A stretch of 64,000 nucleotides of DNA from JANELJ01 sp024511395 (GTDB lineage Bacteria; Pseudomonadota; Gammaproteobacteria; GRL18), in assembly GCA_963681975.1 (NCBI GenBank), contig OY820613.1:1054001-1118000 (forward strand), read 5' to 3'. How positions within the stretch are numbered: position 1 is the stretch's first letter; each line of letters begins with the position of its first letter. Both the position numbers and the translations under genes were made by a program. The notes under the pieces are model-generated. The model did no database searches. It was not told the DNA's origin and was given only the letters and a program-made list of their open reading frames with translations. Below, in pieces: positions 52,251 through 61,431 of this stretch.

Positions 52251-55200
52251 CTATTCCATGGGATCCGCACCCAGAGTCCCGACCAGTTCCTCCAGGTAAG
52301 CAGGAGAGGAGACATGCTGCAGCTTTTCTCTGGCCCGTTTCAACTGGTTGTCAATATCTAGGCGGTGAGCTTCATCAGCATGGCTGTCTTTTTCCAGGAA
52401 GTCGGCTAGATAGTCAATATGACGCTGCCATAACTGAATATCCCGTTGCTGTTTAACTTCCAGACGTTTGTGATACCAGTCTGAAGATAATAGCGCTTCA
52501 CGGGTGAACATGGCGCGAATATCAGGATGATGGGCATCCTTACCTTCATATTTACCGGTAGCCATAATATACAGCAGGGCTTTAATGGGTGGACAGGCCT
52601 GTTCAACAGAGCCGTCTTCAATATAAGTCTGAGCAACTTTCTGCTGGGCTTCTACAATATTATTGATACCATCCACAAAGTCTTCCATACTCTGGGTTTC
52701 CGGACGCAGGATACTTTCATCAAATACCGCAGAGGGATTATCAAAAATCTTGCCAAAGAAGCCATGCACAAACAGACTGGTAATTCGATAACCCAGACGG
52801 CTGGCCAGAACTTTCTGACCTTCATATTCAAAGTCTTCCAGTTTTTCCAGTTGACCTTTGCTTATTAAATAAGCTGGGCGGCGTTTCTCAGGTTTTAACT
52901 GAGCCCAGATCTCTGGAACAATAAGACTGATATCATGATTGACTTTACTATTTGGTCCGACAAAACCGGCTGCACTGCTGAACCCGGAATAATCGGTAAG
53001 AATATAGGAAACCAGGGCGTTATTCAGATCGGCAGTAGGCAGCAGGGCATTAAACGGCCCCTTGGTCAGAGCGCCTTCAGAACCAGCGCCAGTGGTAGAA
53101 GGTGACTTGCCGGTCAGACTGCAGATAAAGTCCATAAACAGTTCAGGCAGTTCCTGATAGTGAATGGGGTTGTAAACAGCCAGAGAACGGATACCGGCTT
53201 TTTTATCCGGTGGATTATTCCTGCGGCCGGTTAAGACGGAATCAACCGGGAAATTAATGGGTTCATCCAGGGGTGCACGACGGTGGAAACGGGCACTCAT
53301 TTCTGCCAGGTAACGTTTTATGGTGTTAGCCAGATCAGAACGCAGCTGCAGGTAGCGGGGATTCTTACTTGGAGCACCGTCTACAATCAACGGATGAGCT
53401 GAAGATACGGCCATTTTGCCTTCTTCCAGGCTTTTAAGCAGGAAGTCACGCATGGGCTGGGTATATTTATCAAACTCGACCTGGTCTTCAGTAATTTCTT
53501 TCAGGTCTTCAGTGGTTAAGGGCTGGTAATTAGCAAGGAAATTATCCGGCTGGGACATTTCCAGTTCGGTCTGTTTATCAAAGCCCTTAATAATGGCATC
53601 ATCTGGTCTCTGGAACAGGCGGTATTCACAGTTCTTGATCAGCTTGATGCATTCATGTTTGTTTTTTGTCGGCATATTAACCAGTTTTTTGGCCGGTACC
53701 ACAACGGAAGCGGTGATATCATCTTCCATCTGGACTTTTTCTGCGACCACGTAGTCCTGGCGCATTTTATAGATTTTCCAAGCACCTTCACAGTCAAAGC
53801 CGACACGCAGGTAGGACATAATTAACTGCCGATCATCAAATTTCAGTTCATGTCCCTGGACACCGTCGATCATGTCTACAGAAAAGTGTTTTGCCCAGTT
53901 ATTGCCCCATTCAGGACGATAAAAACGCTTGATCATAAAGGCCAGAGCCTTAATAGAGCTGGGGATAGTTTCCAGCCAGGCATTATATTCCGGGGTAAAT
54001 TTTTCTTCTGACGGAGTCAGCATCTTAATCATGGAGCCTAGGCTGCGGTTCATGCTCAGCGGTGGGCGATGAGGATTGTCGGTATAATCCGGTGCAAATT
54101 CTGGCTTGTAACGAAGTGAATAATCATACTCGAAAATTTCCCTGACCTTTTCCAGTGACTCATTCAGGTCACCGACAAACAGTGGTCCGTAAATAACGGC
54201 ATCATCAATGGCTTTGGAGATTTCGGATTTGCCGCCGCCGGATACGGTACAGGGTTTATGACAGAAAGTACCCTCTGCATCAGTACCTACAATACGCCAT
54301 GAAGGTGCTTTTGGGTGTTTTTCCATGGCAATTTTATAACCGCTGGGATGCATATAAATATTGCCGGGCTTTAGTTTAATAGTCTGAGGTTTGCCCTGGT
54401 ATGTCCAGGTAACGGTCTGTTCATTAAGATCCATCTGCAGGTTTTCAGAAGGCACATAGATAATATTCGGGAAATTTTTATCAATGCCGTAACCTTCTTC
54501 CTGAAGGTCCATAATATCGCCATATCGTTCAATAATTTCATTAAAATCGTATTCGGTATTTTTGGTGCGGGTATCCTTGCCAAATTCTTCACCATGATTA
54601 TGGCGTGGAAAAGCCAGCGCGCCGCCGGCATGTTCTTCTTCTGCCAGGCCGAACAGGTTGGCAGAGTAACTGATCTGAGTTTTGACTTCTTTTTTACAGT
54701 AACCGAAATAGTTATCGGCCAGAATGGTCACTATAACGCCGCGTTTATCACGGGCCGTGATTTTAAAGGGCTGACCGTTATTATACAGTTCGTCATCCTG
54801 TTCCCAGCACATACCGTCTTTTTTCAGCCGCTCAGTGGCTTCACTGATATGCGGCAGACCGAGCTGTTTCTTGCTCATACGTACCAGGTGGGGAGCCAGA
54901 ATGACACAGCCGGTATGACCGGTCCAGTGTTCAATGTCCAGGCCAGCATCGTTTTCTGCCAGACTGGGGTTGCCGGCATTACCGAAAATACTTTCCACAA
55001 AATCTAGGTTACTGGTTAGAGAACCCGGCGCAAAGAAACGGATCTCCATGGTCTTTTCTACTTCAGACAGGGCACTGTCTTTTGCTGGAATAGCAGGGCA
55101 GACAATTGGGCGCAGTAATATGGATACAAAACTGTGTGCTTTTTGCTGTTGTCTGGAGGTAGACGGGATAGTCAGTAAATCATCAGGTGGATTGAGTGCC

Positions 55201-55736
55201 TCACAAAGGAGGTTGGCATAGGCAATTTTGGGAACGGCTTTTTTGTCACCGGGGATCGGTAGTCCGCCTTCTGCAATATGAAATGAACCGGCAGTGGTTC
55301 TTCTGTCTCGGGAGGTATTATGCAATACCCCCTGGTTCACTCGATAACTTTTAACAAATTCTGACTCGAAGTAGTCACTTTCTGCCGGTAGGGATAACTC
55401 CCGAGCTACGCCATGGCGATCGAGGATCAGGGTGTTGGAAGGCAGGACTGGATGCTGTTCACAACCGCTGTCGGCTAGGTAATCATCCAGAAAATCCTGA
55501 ACGCGCTGGTCAACCGGACAAAGGTACTGAGATAACAGGCGGGATTTTTCACGATAACTCTGCAGCAGATCATCTGCGATGGAGAAAAAATCATTATCAC
55601 AATCATGAGCTTCACAGGCAGGTAATCCGGAAGAATGAAGTTTCAGATTAATATAAAGCTGCAGACGCTTTTTTTCTTCTTCGGCTTCCAGTTTGTTGTC
55701 GCTGCTGCGTAAACCTAATGATTTTGTTAAATCCAT
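52251..55736 (-). CDS. Very large protein, probable PPi-type PEP carboxykinase
   Basis: 1161 residues, soluble, no signal peptide. The size and blocks such as GNAGNPSLAENDAGLDIEHW, TGHTGCVILAPHLVRM, LADNYFGYCKKEVKTQISYS followed by ANLFG, and CTVSGGGKSEISKAI (phosphate-loop-like, about residue 500) recall the pyrophosphate-dependent PEP carboxykinases of Propionibacterium and Entamoeba. Those enzymes are about 1100-1150 residues and convert oxaloacetate + PPi to PEP + CO2 + Pi, or the reverse. Its divergent neighbour is pyruvate kinase, which fits PEP metabolism. The identification is from memory of the family and needs a profile search. AAAGGTATTTT precedes the ATG. Confidence 0.7.
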   Translation of the reverse strand: MDLTKSLGLRSSDNKLEAEEEKKRLQLYINLKLHSSGLPACEAHDCDNDFFSIADDLLQSYREKSRLLSQYLCPVDQRVQDFLDDYLADSGCEQHPVLPSNTLILDRHGVARELSLPAESDYFESEFVKSYRVNQGVLHNTSRDRRTTAGSFHIAEGGLPIPGDKKAVPKIAYANLLCEALNPPDDLLTIPSTSRQQQKAHSFVSILLRPIVCPAIPAKDSALSEVEKTMEIRFFAPGSLTSNLDFVESIFGNAGNPSLAENDAGLDIEHWTGHTGCVILAPHLVRMSKKQLGLPHISEATERLKKDGMCWEQDDELYNNGQPFKITARDKRGVIVTILADNYFGYCKKEVKTQISYSANLFGLAEEEHAGGALAFPRHNHGEEFGKDTRTKNTEYDFNEIIERYGDIMDLQEEGYGIDKNFPNIIYVPSENLQMDLNEQTVTWTYQGKPQTIKLKPGNIYMHPSGYKIAMEKHPKAPSWRIVGTDAEGTFCHKPCTVSGGGKSEISKAIDDAVIYGPLFVGDLNESLEKVREIFEYDYSLRYKPEFAPDYTDNPHRPPLSMNRSLGSMIKMLTPSEEKFTPEYNAWLETIPSSIKALAFMIKRFYRPEWGNNWAKHFSVDMIDGVQGHELKFDDRQLIMSYLRVGFDCEGAWKIYKMRQDYVVAEKVQMEDDITASVVVPAKKLVNMPTKNKHECIKLIKNCEYRLFQRPDDAIIKGFDKQTELEMSQPDNFLANYQPLTTEDLKEITEDQVEFDKYTQPMRDFLLKSLEEGKMAVSSAHPLIVDGAPSKNPRYLQLRSDLANTIKRYLAEMSARFHRRAPLDEPINFPVDSVLTGRRNNPPDKKAGIRSLAVYNPIHYQELPELFMDFICSLTGKSPSTTGAGSEGALTKGPFNALLPTADLNNALVSYILTDYSGFSSAAGFVGPNSKVNHDISLIVPEIWAQLKPEKRRPAYLISKGQLEKLEDFEYEGQKVLASRLGYRITSLFVHGFFGKIFDNPSAVFDESILRPETQSMEDFVDGINNIVEAQQKVAQTYIEDGSVEQACPPIKALLYIMATGKYEGKDAHHPDIRAMFTREALLSSDWYHKRLEVKQQRDIQLWQRHIDYLADFLEKDSHADEAHRLDIDNQLKRAREKLQHVSSPAYLEELVGTLGADPME

Positions 55737-55892
55737 ATAAAATACCTTTGTATTGCCAATGACTTAAATCTTGGAGCGGGTAATTTATCAGATTTAAGAG
55801 TTTTTTTAAATGAATGGAAGCTATTTAAGATTATGCTAATGTCGCATTTAAAGTGCTTTGTAGCTTAAAAAAGGTTTTAATTTCAGAGTTAT

Positions 55893-55915
55893 AAGCCAAT
55901 TTCTTATGGCTTTTT
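55893..55915 (+). terminator. Possible attenuator hairpin in the pyk leader region
   Basis: AAGCCA (55893-55898) and TGGCTT (55907-55912) form a short stem followed by TTTG. It lies about 105 bases before pyk and downstream of AT-rich sequence that could hold a promoter. Short stem, so weak. Confidence 0.3.
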
Positions 55916-56019
55916 GTTAAATGTGTTTCTTTTGATATATCTCATAAAAGATGCTTTAATAATGACTTTAATAGTATTCGTTTCACTACCTGTGACAGAA
56001 CTAAGGAATGCCCTTCTCC

Positions 56020-57432
56020 ATGCGATACCCTGCTAACAAAACCAAGATTGTGTGTACCATTGGTCCGGCCACCCAGTCTCCTGAAATGATGGATGCCCTG
56101 TTAAGGGCTGGAATGAATGTGGCCCGGCTTAACTTTTCTCATGGTGATTTTGACAGCCATGGTGAAACCATAAAAAAATTGCGAGAAGCATCAGAGCGAA
56201 CCGGTACCCAGCTGGCCATAATGGCGGATCTTCCCGGGCCGAAAATGCGTATTGGTGAGCTGATAGTTGAACCCCTTGAACTGAAAACGGGTGATGATTT
56301 TGTCCTGACTACAGATACTATTGTAGGTGATGAAAAACGGGTTTCAGTGAGTTTCAGAGAATTATCCATGACGGTCAAGTCCGGCGATAAACTGTTTCTT
56401 AATGATGGGCTGATCTCTCTGCAGGTTAAAGCCATTGAGGGGAATGATATAATCTGTGAAATCCGTTCCGGAGGTGAACTGCGTTCCCGTAAGGGCTTGA
56501 ACCTGCCAGGCATCGATCTGGGTTTCAGTGCCTTTACTGCCCATGACCGGGATTGCCTGGAATTTGCCTTAAAACAGGGTGTGGATGCCGTAAGCCAGTC
56601 TTTTGTTGCCCATAAGGAAGATATACTGGATTTAAGACAGACGGCCACCGACCTGGGTTTTAGACCTTTTGTTATTGCCAAGATTGAACGTTCCGGTGCC
56701 TTAGACAACCTGGAAGAAATTCTTAAAGTCTCAGACGGCATTATGGTAGCCAGGGGAGACCTTGGGGTGGAAATACCTATTTCCTCAATTGCCGTGGCTC
56801 AGAAACAGATTATGGCCACAGCGGCCAGTTATTGTAAGCCAGTGATCACGGCTACCCAGATGCTGGAGTCTATGACGGAACACCGGCGTCCTACCAGGGC
56901 AGAAGCCACTGATGTGGCCAATGCCATTTTAGATGGTACCGATGCAGTCATGTTGTCCGGTGAATCGGCTATGGGCAAATACCCGGTGGATGCGACCAGT
57001 ATGCTGGCCGATATTGCTGCCCGGACGGAACCTTACCGCAAGGCCAATCGGGAACTGGAACGTCTGGGTGATAAAAAAGCCCTGGCTGATCTGGTGGCGC
57101 ATAATATTCAGCTGGCGGTTAATAGTATTGATCCGCAGGTGGTTATTATTCCCACCCGCTCTGGCTCCATGGCTCGTAATGTTGCCCGTTACCGCCTGCC
57201 GGTCTGGATCACGGCTTTAAGCACAGAAGAGCGAACCTGTCAGTCTCTGCAGTTTTCCTATGGTGTGTTTCCAGTCAAAGTGAAACAGGATCTGCCGGAG
57301 TGGTCGCCGTTTTTACGCGACTGGTTTAGAAACAACCATATTACGGAAGGTGTTGCGGTACTGGCACAGGGGCCTTCCAAAGAAAACCCCTGTGGTAATC
57401 ACCGAATTGAGTTTATGGACTTAAGCCTGTAA
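56020..57432 (+). CDS. pyk: Pyruvate kinase
   Basis: 470 residues from ATG at 56020 (MRYPANKTKIVCTIGPA). An ATG at 56008 touches the AAGGA ribosome site and is less suitable, though it cannot be excluded. Converts PEP + ADP to pyruvate + ATP. Motifs: RLNFSHGDFDSH, MADLPGPKMRIG, FVIAKIERSGALDNLEEIL (catalytic Lys), GIMVARGDLGVEIP, ITATQMLESM and DAVMLSGESAMGKYP. C-terminal allosteric domain complete. Divergent from the putative PPi-PEP carboxykinase; the 270 bases between hold both promoters. Confidence 0.95.
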   Translation: MRYPANKTKIVCTIGPATQSPEMMDALLRAGMNVARLNFSHGDFDSHGETIKKLREASERTGTQLAIMADLPGPKMRIGELIVEPLELKTGDDFVLTTDTIVGDEKRVSVSFRELSMTVKSGDKLFLNDGLISLQVKAIEGNDIICEIRSGGELRSRKGLNLPGIDLGFSAFTAHDRDCLEFALKQGVDAVSQSFVAHKEDILDLRQTATDLGFRPFVIAKIERSGALDNLEEILKVSDGIMVARGDLGVEIPISSIAVAQKQIMATAASYCKPVITATQMLESMTEHRRPTRAEATDVANAILDGTDAVMLSGESAMGKYPVDATSMLADIAARTEPYRKANRELERLGDKKALADLVAHNIQLAVNSIDPQVVIIPTRSGSMARNVARYRLPVWITALSTEERTCQSLQFSYGVFPVKVKQDLPEWSPFLRDWFRNNHITEGVAVLAQGPSKENPCGNHRIEFMDLSL

Positions 57433-57528
57433 GTTCTGGTCTGCTTTTTACTCCACTATTGGATTCTCCTGTAAAAGAGTCCTTAATGACAATTATTTTG
57501 TGAAATAGTTCCCTTACGCCGTATAAAC

Positions 57529-57542
57529 TTGATGTACATCAA
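57529..57542 (+). promoter_or_regulatory. FNR/DNR-type box of the nor promoter
   Basis: TTGATGTACATCAA is a perfect TTGAT-N4-ATCAA dyad, 57 bases before the norC ATG. A possible -10 (GATACT at 57563-57568) would place the start point about 41 bases after the dyad centre, the class II activator distance. Expected to make norCB depend on a Crp/FNR-family sensor of oxygen or NO. Confidence 0.85.
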
Positions 57543-57598
57543 GGAGAGAAAATACGGTTTAAAGGATACTTACGCTTACATAATAATAGGAGTATGCC

Positions 57599-58033
57599 AT
57601 GAGTGAAGTGTTTACAAAAACCATGGCCAGAAATATCTTTTACGGGGGAAGTATCTTCTTCTTCCTGTTACTTCTGGCCCTAACCTTTGATACGCAGGGA
57701 GTGCTACCCGAGCGTTCAAACGATGCAAATATCACCCCGGAGATAGTACTGGGCAAGAAAGTCTGGGAAGACCACGACTGTATCGGCTGTCATACCCTGC
57801 TGGGCGAGGGTGCGTATTTTGCACCTGAGCTGGGCAATGTCTACAAACGATTCGGCAACAGTAAAGAAGCCATAATGGGTTTCATTAAGAGTCGTCCTAA
57901 AAATGGTATACCCGGTCGTCGCAGCATGCCTCAGTTCAACCTGAATGATGAAGAGCTGAGCGCCGTTGCTGAGTTCCTGAAGTGGACCTCTGAGGTAAAT
58001 ACTGCCAACTGGCCACCAAACATTCAGGGTTAA
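57599..58033 (+). CDS. norC: Nitric oxide reductase cytochrome c subunit NorC
   Basis: 144 residues, normal for NorC. N-terminal membrane anchor (about 13-30, IFYGGSIFFFLLLLAL) and a periplasmic monohaem domain with CIGCH (Cys61 to His65), Met ligand in RRSMPQFNL. Passes electrons to NorB. AATAGGAG lies six bases before the ATG. First gene behind the FNR-type box; norB starts 15 bases after its stop. Confidence 0.96.
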   Translation: MSEVFTKTMARNIFYGGSIFFFLLLLALTFDTQGVLPERSNDANITPEIVLGKKVWEDHDCIGCHTLLGEGAYFAPELGNVYKRFGNSKEAIMGFIKSRPKNGIPGRRSMPQFNLNDEELSAVAEFLKWTSEVNTANWPPNIQG

Positions 58034-58048
58034 GGGAGAGTAAGGACT

Positions 58049-59425
58049 ATGCAATATCAATCACAATCTGTTGCGAAACTGTATTTTATCGCAGCCATTG
58101 GCCTGTTTTTAGGTCAAATCCTGTTTGGTGCCGTGTTAGGCGCCCAGTATATCTGGGGAGACTTTTTATTCCCGGCTATTCCATTTAACGTTGCCCGTAT
58201 GGTACACACCAACCTGCTGATAGTCTGGTTACTGTTCGGCTTTATGGGTGCGGCGTATTACCTGGTACCGGAAGAATCAGAAACCGAACTGTTCAGTCCC
58301 ATGCTGGCGACCTTACTGTTCTGGATATTCCTGGCGGCCGGTGCTGCGACCATTTTAGGTTACCTGCTGGTACCTTATGCCACTCTGGCCGAGATGACCA
58401 TGAATGACCTGTTGCCCACCATGGGGCGGGAATTTCTGGAACAGCCCACGATAACCAAGCTGGGAATTGTGGTGGTGGCCCTAGGCTTCCTGTTTAATAT
58501 CGGCATGACCATATTAAAAGGCCGTAAAACCGTTATCAGCATGATTCTGTTTATCGGCTTAACCGGTCTGGCGATCTTCTTCCTGTTCTCCTTTGTTAAT
58601 CCCAGCAACCTGATTGAAGACAAATTCTGGTGGTGGTGGGTTGTCCACCTGTGGGTAGAAGGCGTGTGGGAACTGATTATGGGTGCTATCCTGGCCTTTG
58701 TACTGATTAAGACCACCGGTGTTGACCGTGAAATCATTGAAAAATGGTTATACATCATTATCGCCATGAGCTTAATCACCGGTCTGATTGGTACCGGACA
58801 CCACTATTACTGGATTGGTACTCCTGAATACTGGCAGTGGTGGGGTTCTATCTTCTCAGCCATGGAGCCTATTCCTTTCTTTATGATGGTACTGTATGCC
58901 TTTAATATGGTGAACCAGCGTCGTCGTGAACACCCCAATAAGGCAGCCGTCTTATGGGCACAGGGCACAGCAGTAATGGCCTTCTTAGGCGCAGGTGTGT
59001 GGGGCTTTATCCATACCCTGGCACCGGTTAACTACTACACCCATGGTACCCAGGTCACTGCGGCTCATGGTCATATGGCCTTCTACGGAGCCTATGTAAT
59101 GATTGTACTGACCATTATCTCCTACGCCATGCCTCTGCTGCGCGGTCGTGCGGCGGCCAACAGCAATCAGTCTCAGGTGGTTGAAATGTGGGCGTTCTGG
59201 TTAATGACTGTAGCAATGGTATTTATTACCCTGTTCCTGACTGCCGCAGGCGTACTGCAGGTCTGGTTACAGCGTTACACTGAAAACCCAATGGGCTTTA
59301 TGGAAGTACAGGACAAGCTGCAGGTATTCTATATGATGCGTGAAGTGGCGGGTATTGTCTTCCTGATTGGGCTGGGGATTTATATCTATAGCTTCTTTGT
59401 TAAGGGTGAGGAAGCGACAGCCTAA
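58049..59425 (+). CDS. norB: Nitric oxide reductase catalytic subunit NorB
   Basis: 458 residues with twelve membrane helices. A member of the haem-copper oxidase superfamily that reduces two NO to N2O. Haem and FeB histidines are visible in ARMVHTNLLIVWLLFGFMG, WWWWVVHLWVEGVWELIMGA (with the functional Glu in VEGVWE), GTGHHYYWIG and AAHGHMAFYGAYVM. It is the short, cytochrome-c-dependent form (cNor), in agreement with norC upstream. A terminator follows. Confidence 0.97.
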   Translation: MQYQSQSVAKLYFIAAIGLFLGQILFGAVLGAQYIWGDFLFPAIPFNVARMVHTNLLIVWLLFGFMGAAYYLVPEESETELFSPMLATLLFWIFLAAGAATILGYLLVPYATLAEMTMNDLLPTMGREFLEQPTITKLGIVVVALGFLFNIGMTILKGRKTVISMILFIGLTGLAIFFLFSFVNPSNLIEDKFWWWWVVHLWVEGVWELIMGAILAFVLIKTTGVDREIIEKWLYIIIAMSLITGLIGTGHHYYWIGTPEYWQWWGSIFSAMEPIPFFMMVLYAFNMVNQRRREHPNKAAVLWAQGTAVMAFLGAGVWGFIHTLAPVNYYTHGTQVTAAHGHMAFYGAYVMIVLTIISYAMPLLRGRAAANSNQSQVVEMWAFWLMTVAMVFITLFLTAAGVLQVWLQRYTENPMGFMEVQDKLQVFYMMREVAGIVFLIGLGIYIYSFFVKGEEATA

Positions 59426-59495
59426 GAGCAGCGTTCAGAAAGAGCAAGAGCTAAGAGCGCTTTCTGTTCTTCTGAATGCTCCGGGCTGTAAAAAT

Positions 59496-59532
59496 TAAAA
59501 AGCGAAATCTCTTTTGGGGTTTCGCTTTTTTT
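59496..59532 (+). terminator. Rho-independent terminator after norB
   Basis: AAAAAGCGAAA pairs with TTTCGCTTTTT around a loop of about twelve bases, with T-run. norE and the later genes therefore need read-through or their own promoter. Confidence 0.82.
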
Positions 59533-59604
59533 ATTGGTAAATCAATATATTGTGGCTTTTATGTGATGTGGGTTGCATATAAAATAGCTGTTGAATTGTA
59601 CATT

Positions 59605-59642
59605 AGGTTTCAGGTTTCAGGTTTCAGGTTTCAGGTTTCAGG
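59605..59642 (+). repeat. Heptanucleotide tandem repeat (AGGTTTC)x5 upstream of norE
   Basis: Five exact copies of AGGTTTC (59605-59639) plus AGG, ending eight bases before the norE ATG. Seven-base units are prone to slippage. The array occupies the 5' leader of norE, near where its ribosome site must lie (GGGG at 59641-59644). Confidence 0.9.
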
Positions 59643-59649
59643 GGTTGTT

Positions 59650-60237
59650 ATGTCTGAAGTGGTTGGTGATGTTTTAGAAGAGAAGGAACCTTTGCCGGGG
59701 GATCTGGCTATCTGGTTTTTTATTATGGCTGAATTGTTGGTGTTTGGGGTGTTTTTTATTGTTTATGTGTTTGTGCGCAGTAATAATCTGGAACTGTTTA
59801 ATACCTATCAGCTTGAGCTGCACCGGGAAGCTGGGGTCATTAATACCATTGCTTTAATTACCAGTAGTTATTTTGTGGCTATGGGGGTGCATGCTATTAA
59901 AAATAATAATATTAAACAAACGGGCAGGATGCTGCTGCTGGCTCTGGCTATGGGGTTTGTGTTTCTGATTGTTAAAATCTGGGAATATTCGCATATTTTT
60001 GGTGCCAGTATTCATCTGAGTACCAATACCTTTTATACCTTTTATATATCTTTGACCTTTTTTCATTTTATGCATGTCATGATGGGCATGGTGATTCTGG
60101 GGGCTCTGTACTATTACCTCAGGCAGGGGGGCTATAGTGCTGAAAATCATCAGGGTATAGAAACCGGTGCTTCGTACTGGCATATGGTGGATCTGGTGTG
60201 GATTGTATTATTTCCGCTGGTTTATATTATCCGTTAA
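59650..60237 (+). CDS. norE: NorE, cytochrome oxidase subunit III-like
   Basis: 195 residues from ATG at 59650 (MSEVVGDVLEEKEPLPGDLA). An upstream reading would translate the heptamer repeat and is rejected. Five membrane helices; family features LPGDLAIWFFIMAELLVFG, NTIALITSSYFVAMGVHAI, TFFHFMHVMMGMVILGALY, GASYWHMVDLVWIVLFPLVY. NorE belongs to the oxidase subunit III family and supports full NO reductase activity in some denitrifiers. norF follows after 35 bases. Confidence 0.9.
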   Translation: MSEVVGDVLEEKEPLPGDLAIWFFIMAELLVFGVFFIVYVFVRSNNLELFNTYQLELHREAGVINTIALITSSYFVAMGVHAIKNNNIKQTGRMLLLALAMGFVFLIVKIWEYSHIFGASIHLSTNTFYTFYISLTFFHFMHVMMGMVILGALYYYLRQGGYSAENHQGIETGASYWHMVDLVWIVLFPLVYIIR

Positions 60238-60272
60238 ATATTGTATTCAAGTTCCTGAACAGGTTAAAAATA

Positions 60273-60560
60273 ATGACTGAAGCTAGATTTACATCAAGTA
60301 AAAAACTGACCATTATATGGATAATACTCATAATTCTGACGTTAAGTTCAGCCCTGGTGGGCTACTTTAAATTATCCGGTTTATATATTGTCAGCTTTGT
60401 TTTGCTGACGGTAATTATCAAGGGTCAGATGATTATTGATTATTATATGGGGCTGAAAAATGTCAGAGGTTTCTGGCGTCTTGCCATGCTCGGTTTTATT
60501 TTTGTCATACCGGCTATTATTTATACCGGTTATGTTTTAAGCTCATCACTTACGTTTTAA
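60273..60560 (+). CDS. norF: NorF, small membrane protein (oxidase subunit IV-like)
   Basis: 95 residues from ATG at 60273 (MTEARFTSSKKLTIIWIILI); a longer frame runs back into norE and is unlikely. Three membrane helices (about 12-33, 38-58, 70-92) with KGQMIIDYYMGLKNVRGFWR between helices two and three, as in COX4/NorF-like proteins. Position between norE and norQ supports the name. Confidence 0.85.
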   Translation: MTEARFTSSKKLTIIWIILIILTLSSALVGYFKLSGLYIVSFVLLTVIIKGQMIIDYYMGLKNVRGFWRLAMLGFIFVIPAIIYTGYVLSSSLTF

Positions 60561-60592
60561 TAAAAAATTCGTTTTAATCATATGGATAAATA

Positions 60593-61390
60593 ATGACCAC
60601 CGACACACAATCCGATCTGCCTTTTTATTTTCCCCAGGGCAATGAAGAATCCCTGTTTGAACATTCTTTTAAAAACCAGTTGCCGGTCCTGTTAAAAGGA
60701 CCTACCGGTAGCGGTAAAACACGTTTTATTGTTCATATGGCCGCCAAACTGGGCGTACCTTTATACACCGTTTCCTGCCATGATGATTTAACGGCCTCTG
60801 ATTTGGTCGGGCGTTACCTTATTGGTGATGGTGAGACAATATGGAATGACGGCCCCCTGACCCGGGCTGTACGGGAAGGTGGCATCTGTTATCTTGATGA
60901 AGTGGTTGAAGCCCGTAAAGATACCACGGTAGTTATCCATCCCTTAACCGATGACCGACGTATTCTGCCCATTGATCGAACCGGTGAAACCTTGTATGCT
61001 CCGGAAAATTTTATGCTGGTGGTTTCCTATAACCCGGGTTATCAGAGTATGATGAAAGGGCTTAAGCCCAGTACCCGTCAGCGTTTTATTTCCATGAGTT
61101 TTAATTACCTCAAGCCGGAGCAGGAACAGACGGTAATTGAAAAGGAAACCGGTATTGACAGCCATATGGCCCAACGTCTGGTGGCTATGGCCAATGCTCT
61201 GCGTCAGTTAAAAGATCATGATCTTGAAGAAGGTGTCAGTACCCGTCTGCTGGTTTACACCGCCCGTTTGATTCAGTCCGGTTTTGACCCCGTGGAAGCC
61301 TGTCTTGCCGGTCTGGTGGAACCCTTAAGTGATGAAGAAGAAGTCATCAGTGCCCTGATGGAAGTGGTCTATGCTTCTTTTGGTAAATAA
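60593..61390 (+). CDS. norQ: NorQ, MoxR-type AAA+ ATPase for NO reductase
   Basis: 265 residues. Walker A LKGPTGSGKTRFIVHM (about 34-49), Walker B GGICYLDEVVEARKDT, sensor VVSYNPGYQSMMKGLKPSTR, and the GVSTRLLVYTARLI region typical of CbbQ/NorQ. With NorD it inserts the non-haem iron FeB in NorB. 41 bases separate it from norD. Confidence 0.95.
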   Translation: MTTDTQSDLPFYFPQGNEESLFEHSFKNQLPVLLKGPTGSGKTRFIVHMAAKLGVPLYTVSCHDDLTASDLVGRYLIGDGETIWNDGPLTRAVREGGICYLDEVVEARKDTTVVIHPLTDDRRILPIDRTGETLYAPENFMLVVSYNPGYQSMMKGLKPSTRQRFISMSFNYLKPEQEQTVIEKETGIDSHMAQRLVAMANALRQLKDHDLEEGVSTRLLVYTARLIQSGFDPVEACLAGLVEPLSDEEEVISALMEVVYASFGK

Positions 61391-61431
61391 CTATGGTAAA
61401 TAAGAGCAGACAAACAGGGTAATTATCGCTA

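Noticed and set aside
59605..59642. CRISPR-like repeats
   Set aside because: The 7-bp units have no spacers and no cas genes are present; nothing else in the window looks like a CRISPR array.
59476..59649. N-terminal extension of norE encoding RFQVSGFRFQVSGV
   Set aside because: It is the translation of the AGGTTTC tandem repeat and terminator region; NorE proteins begin near MSEVVGDV at 59650, with the SD region directly before it.
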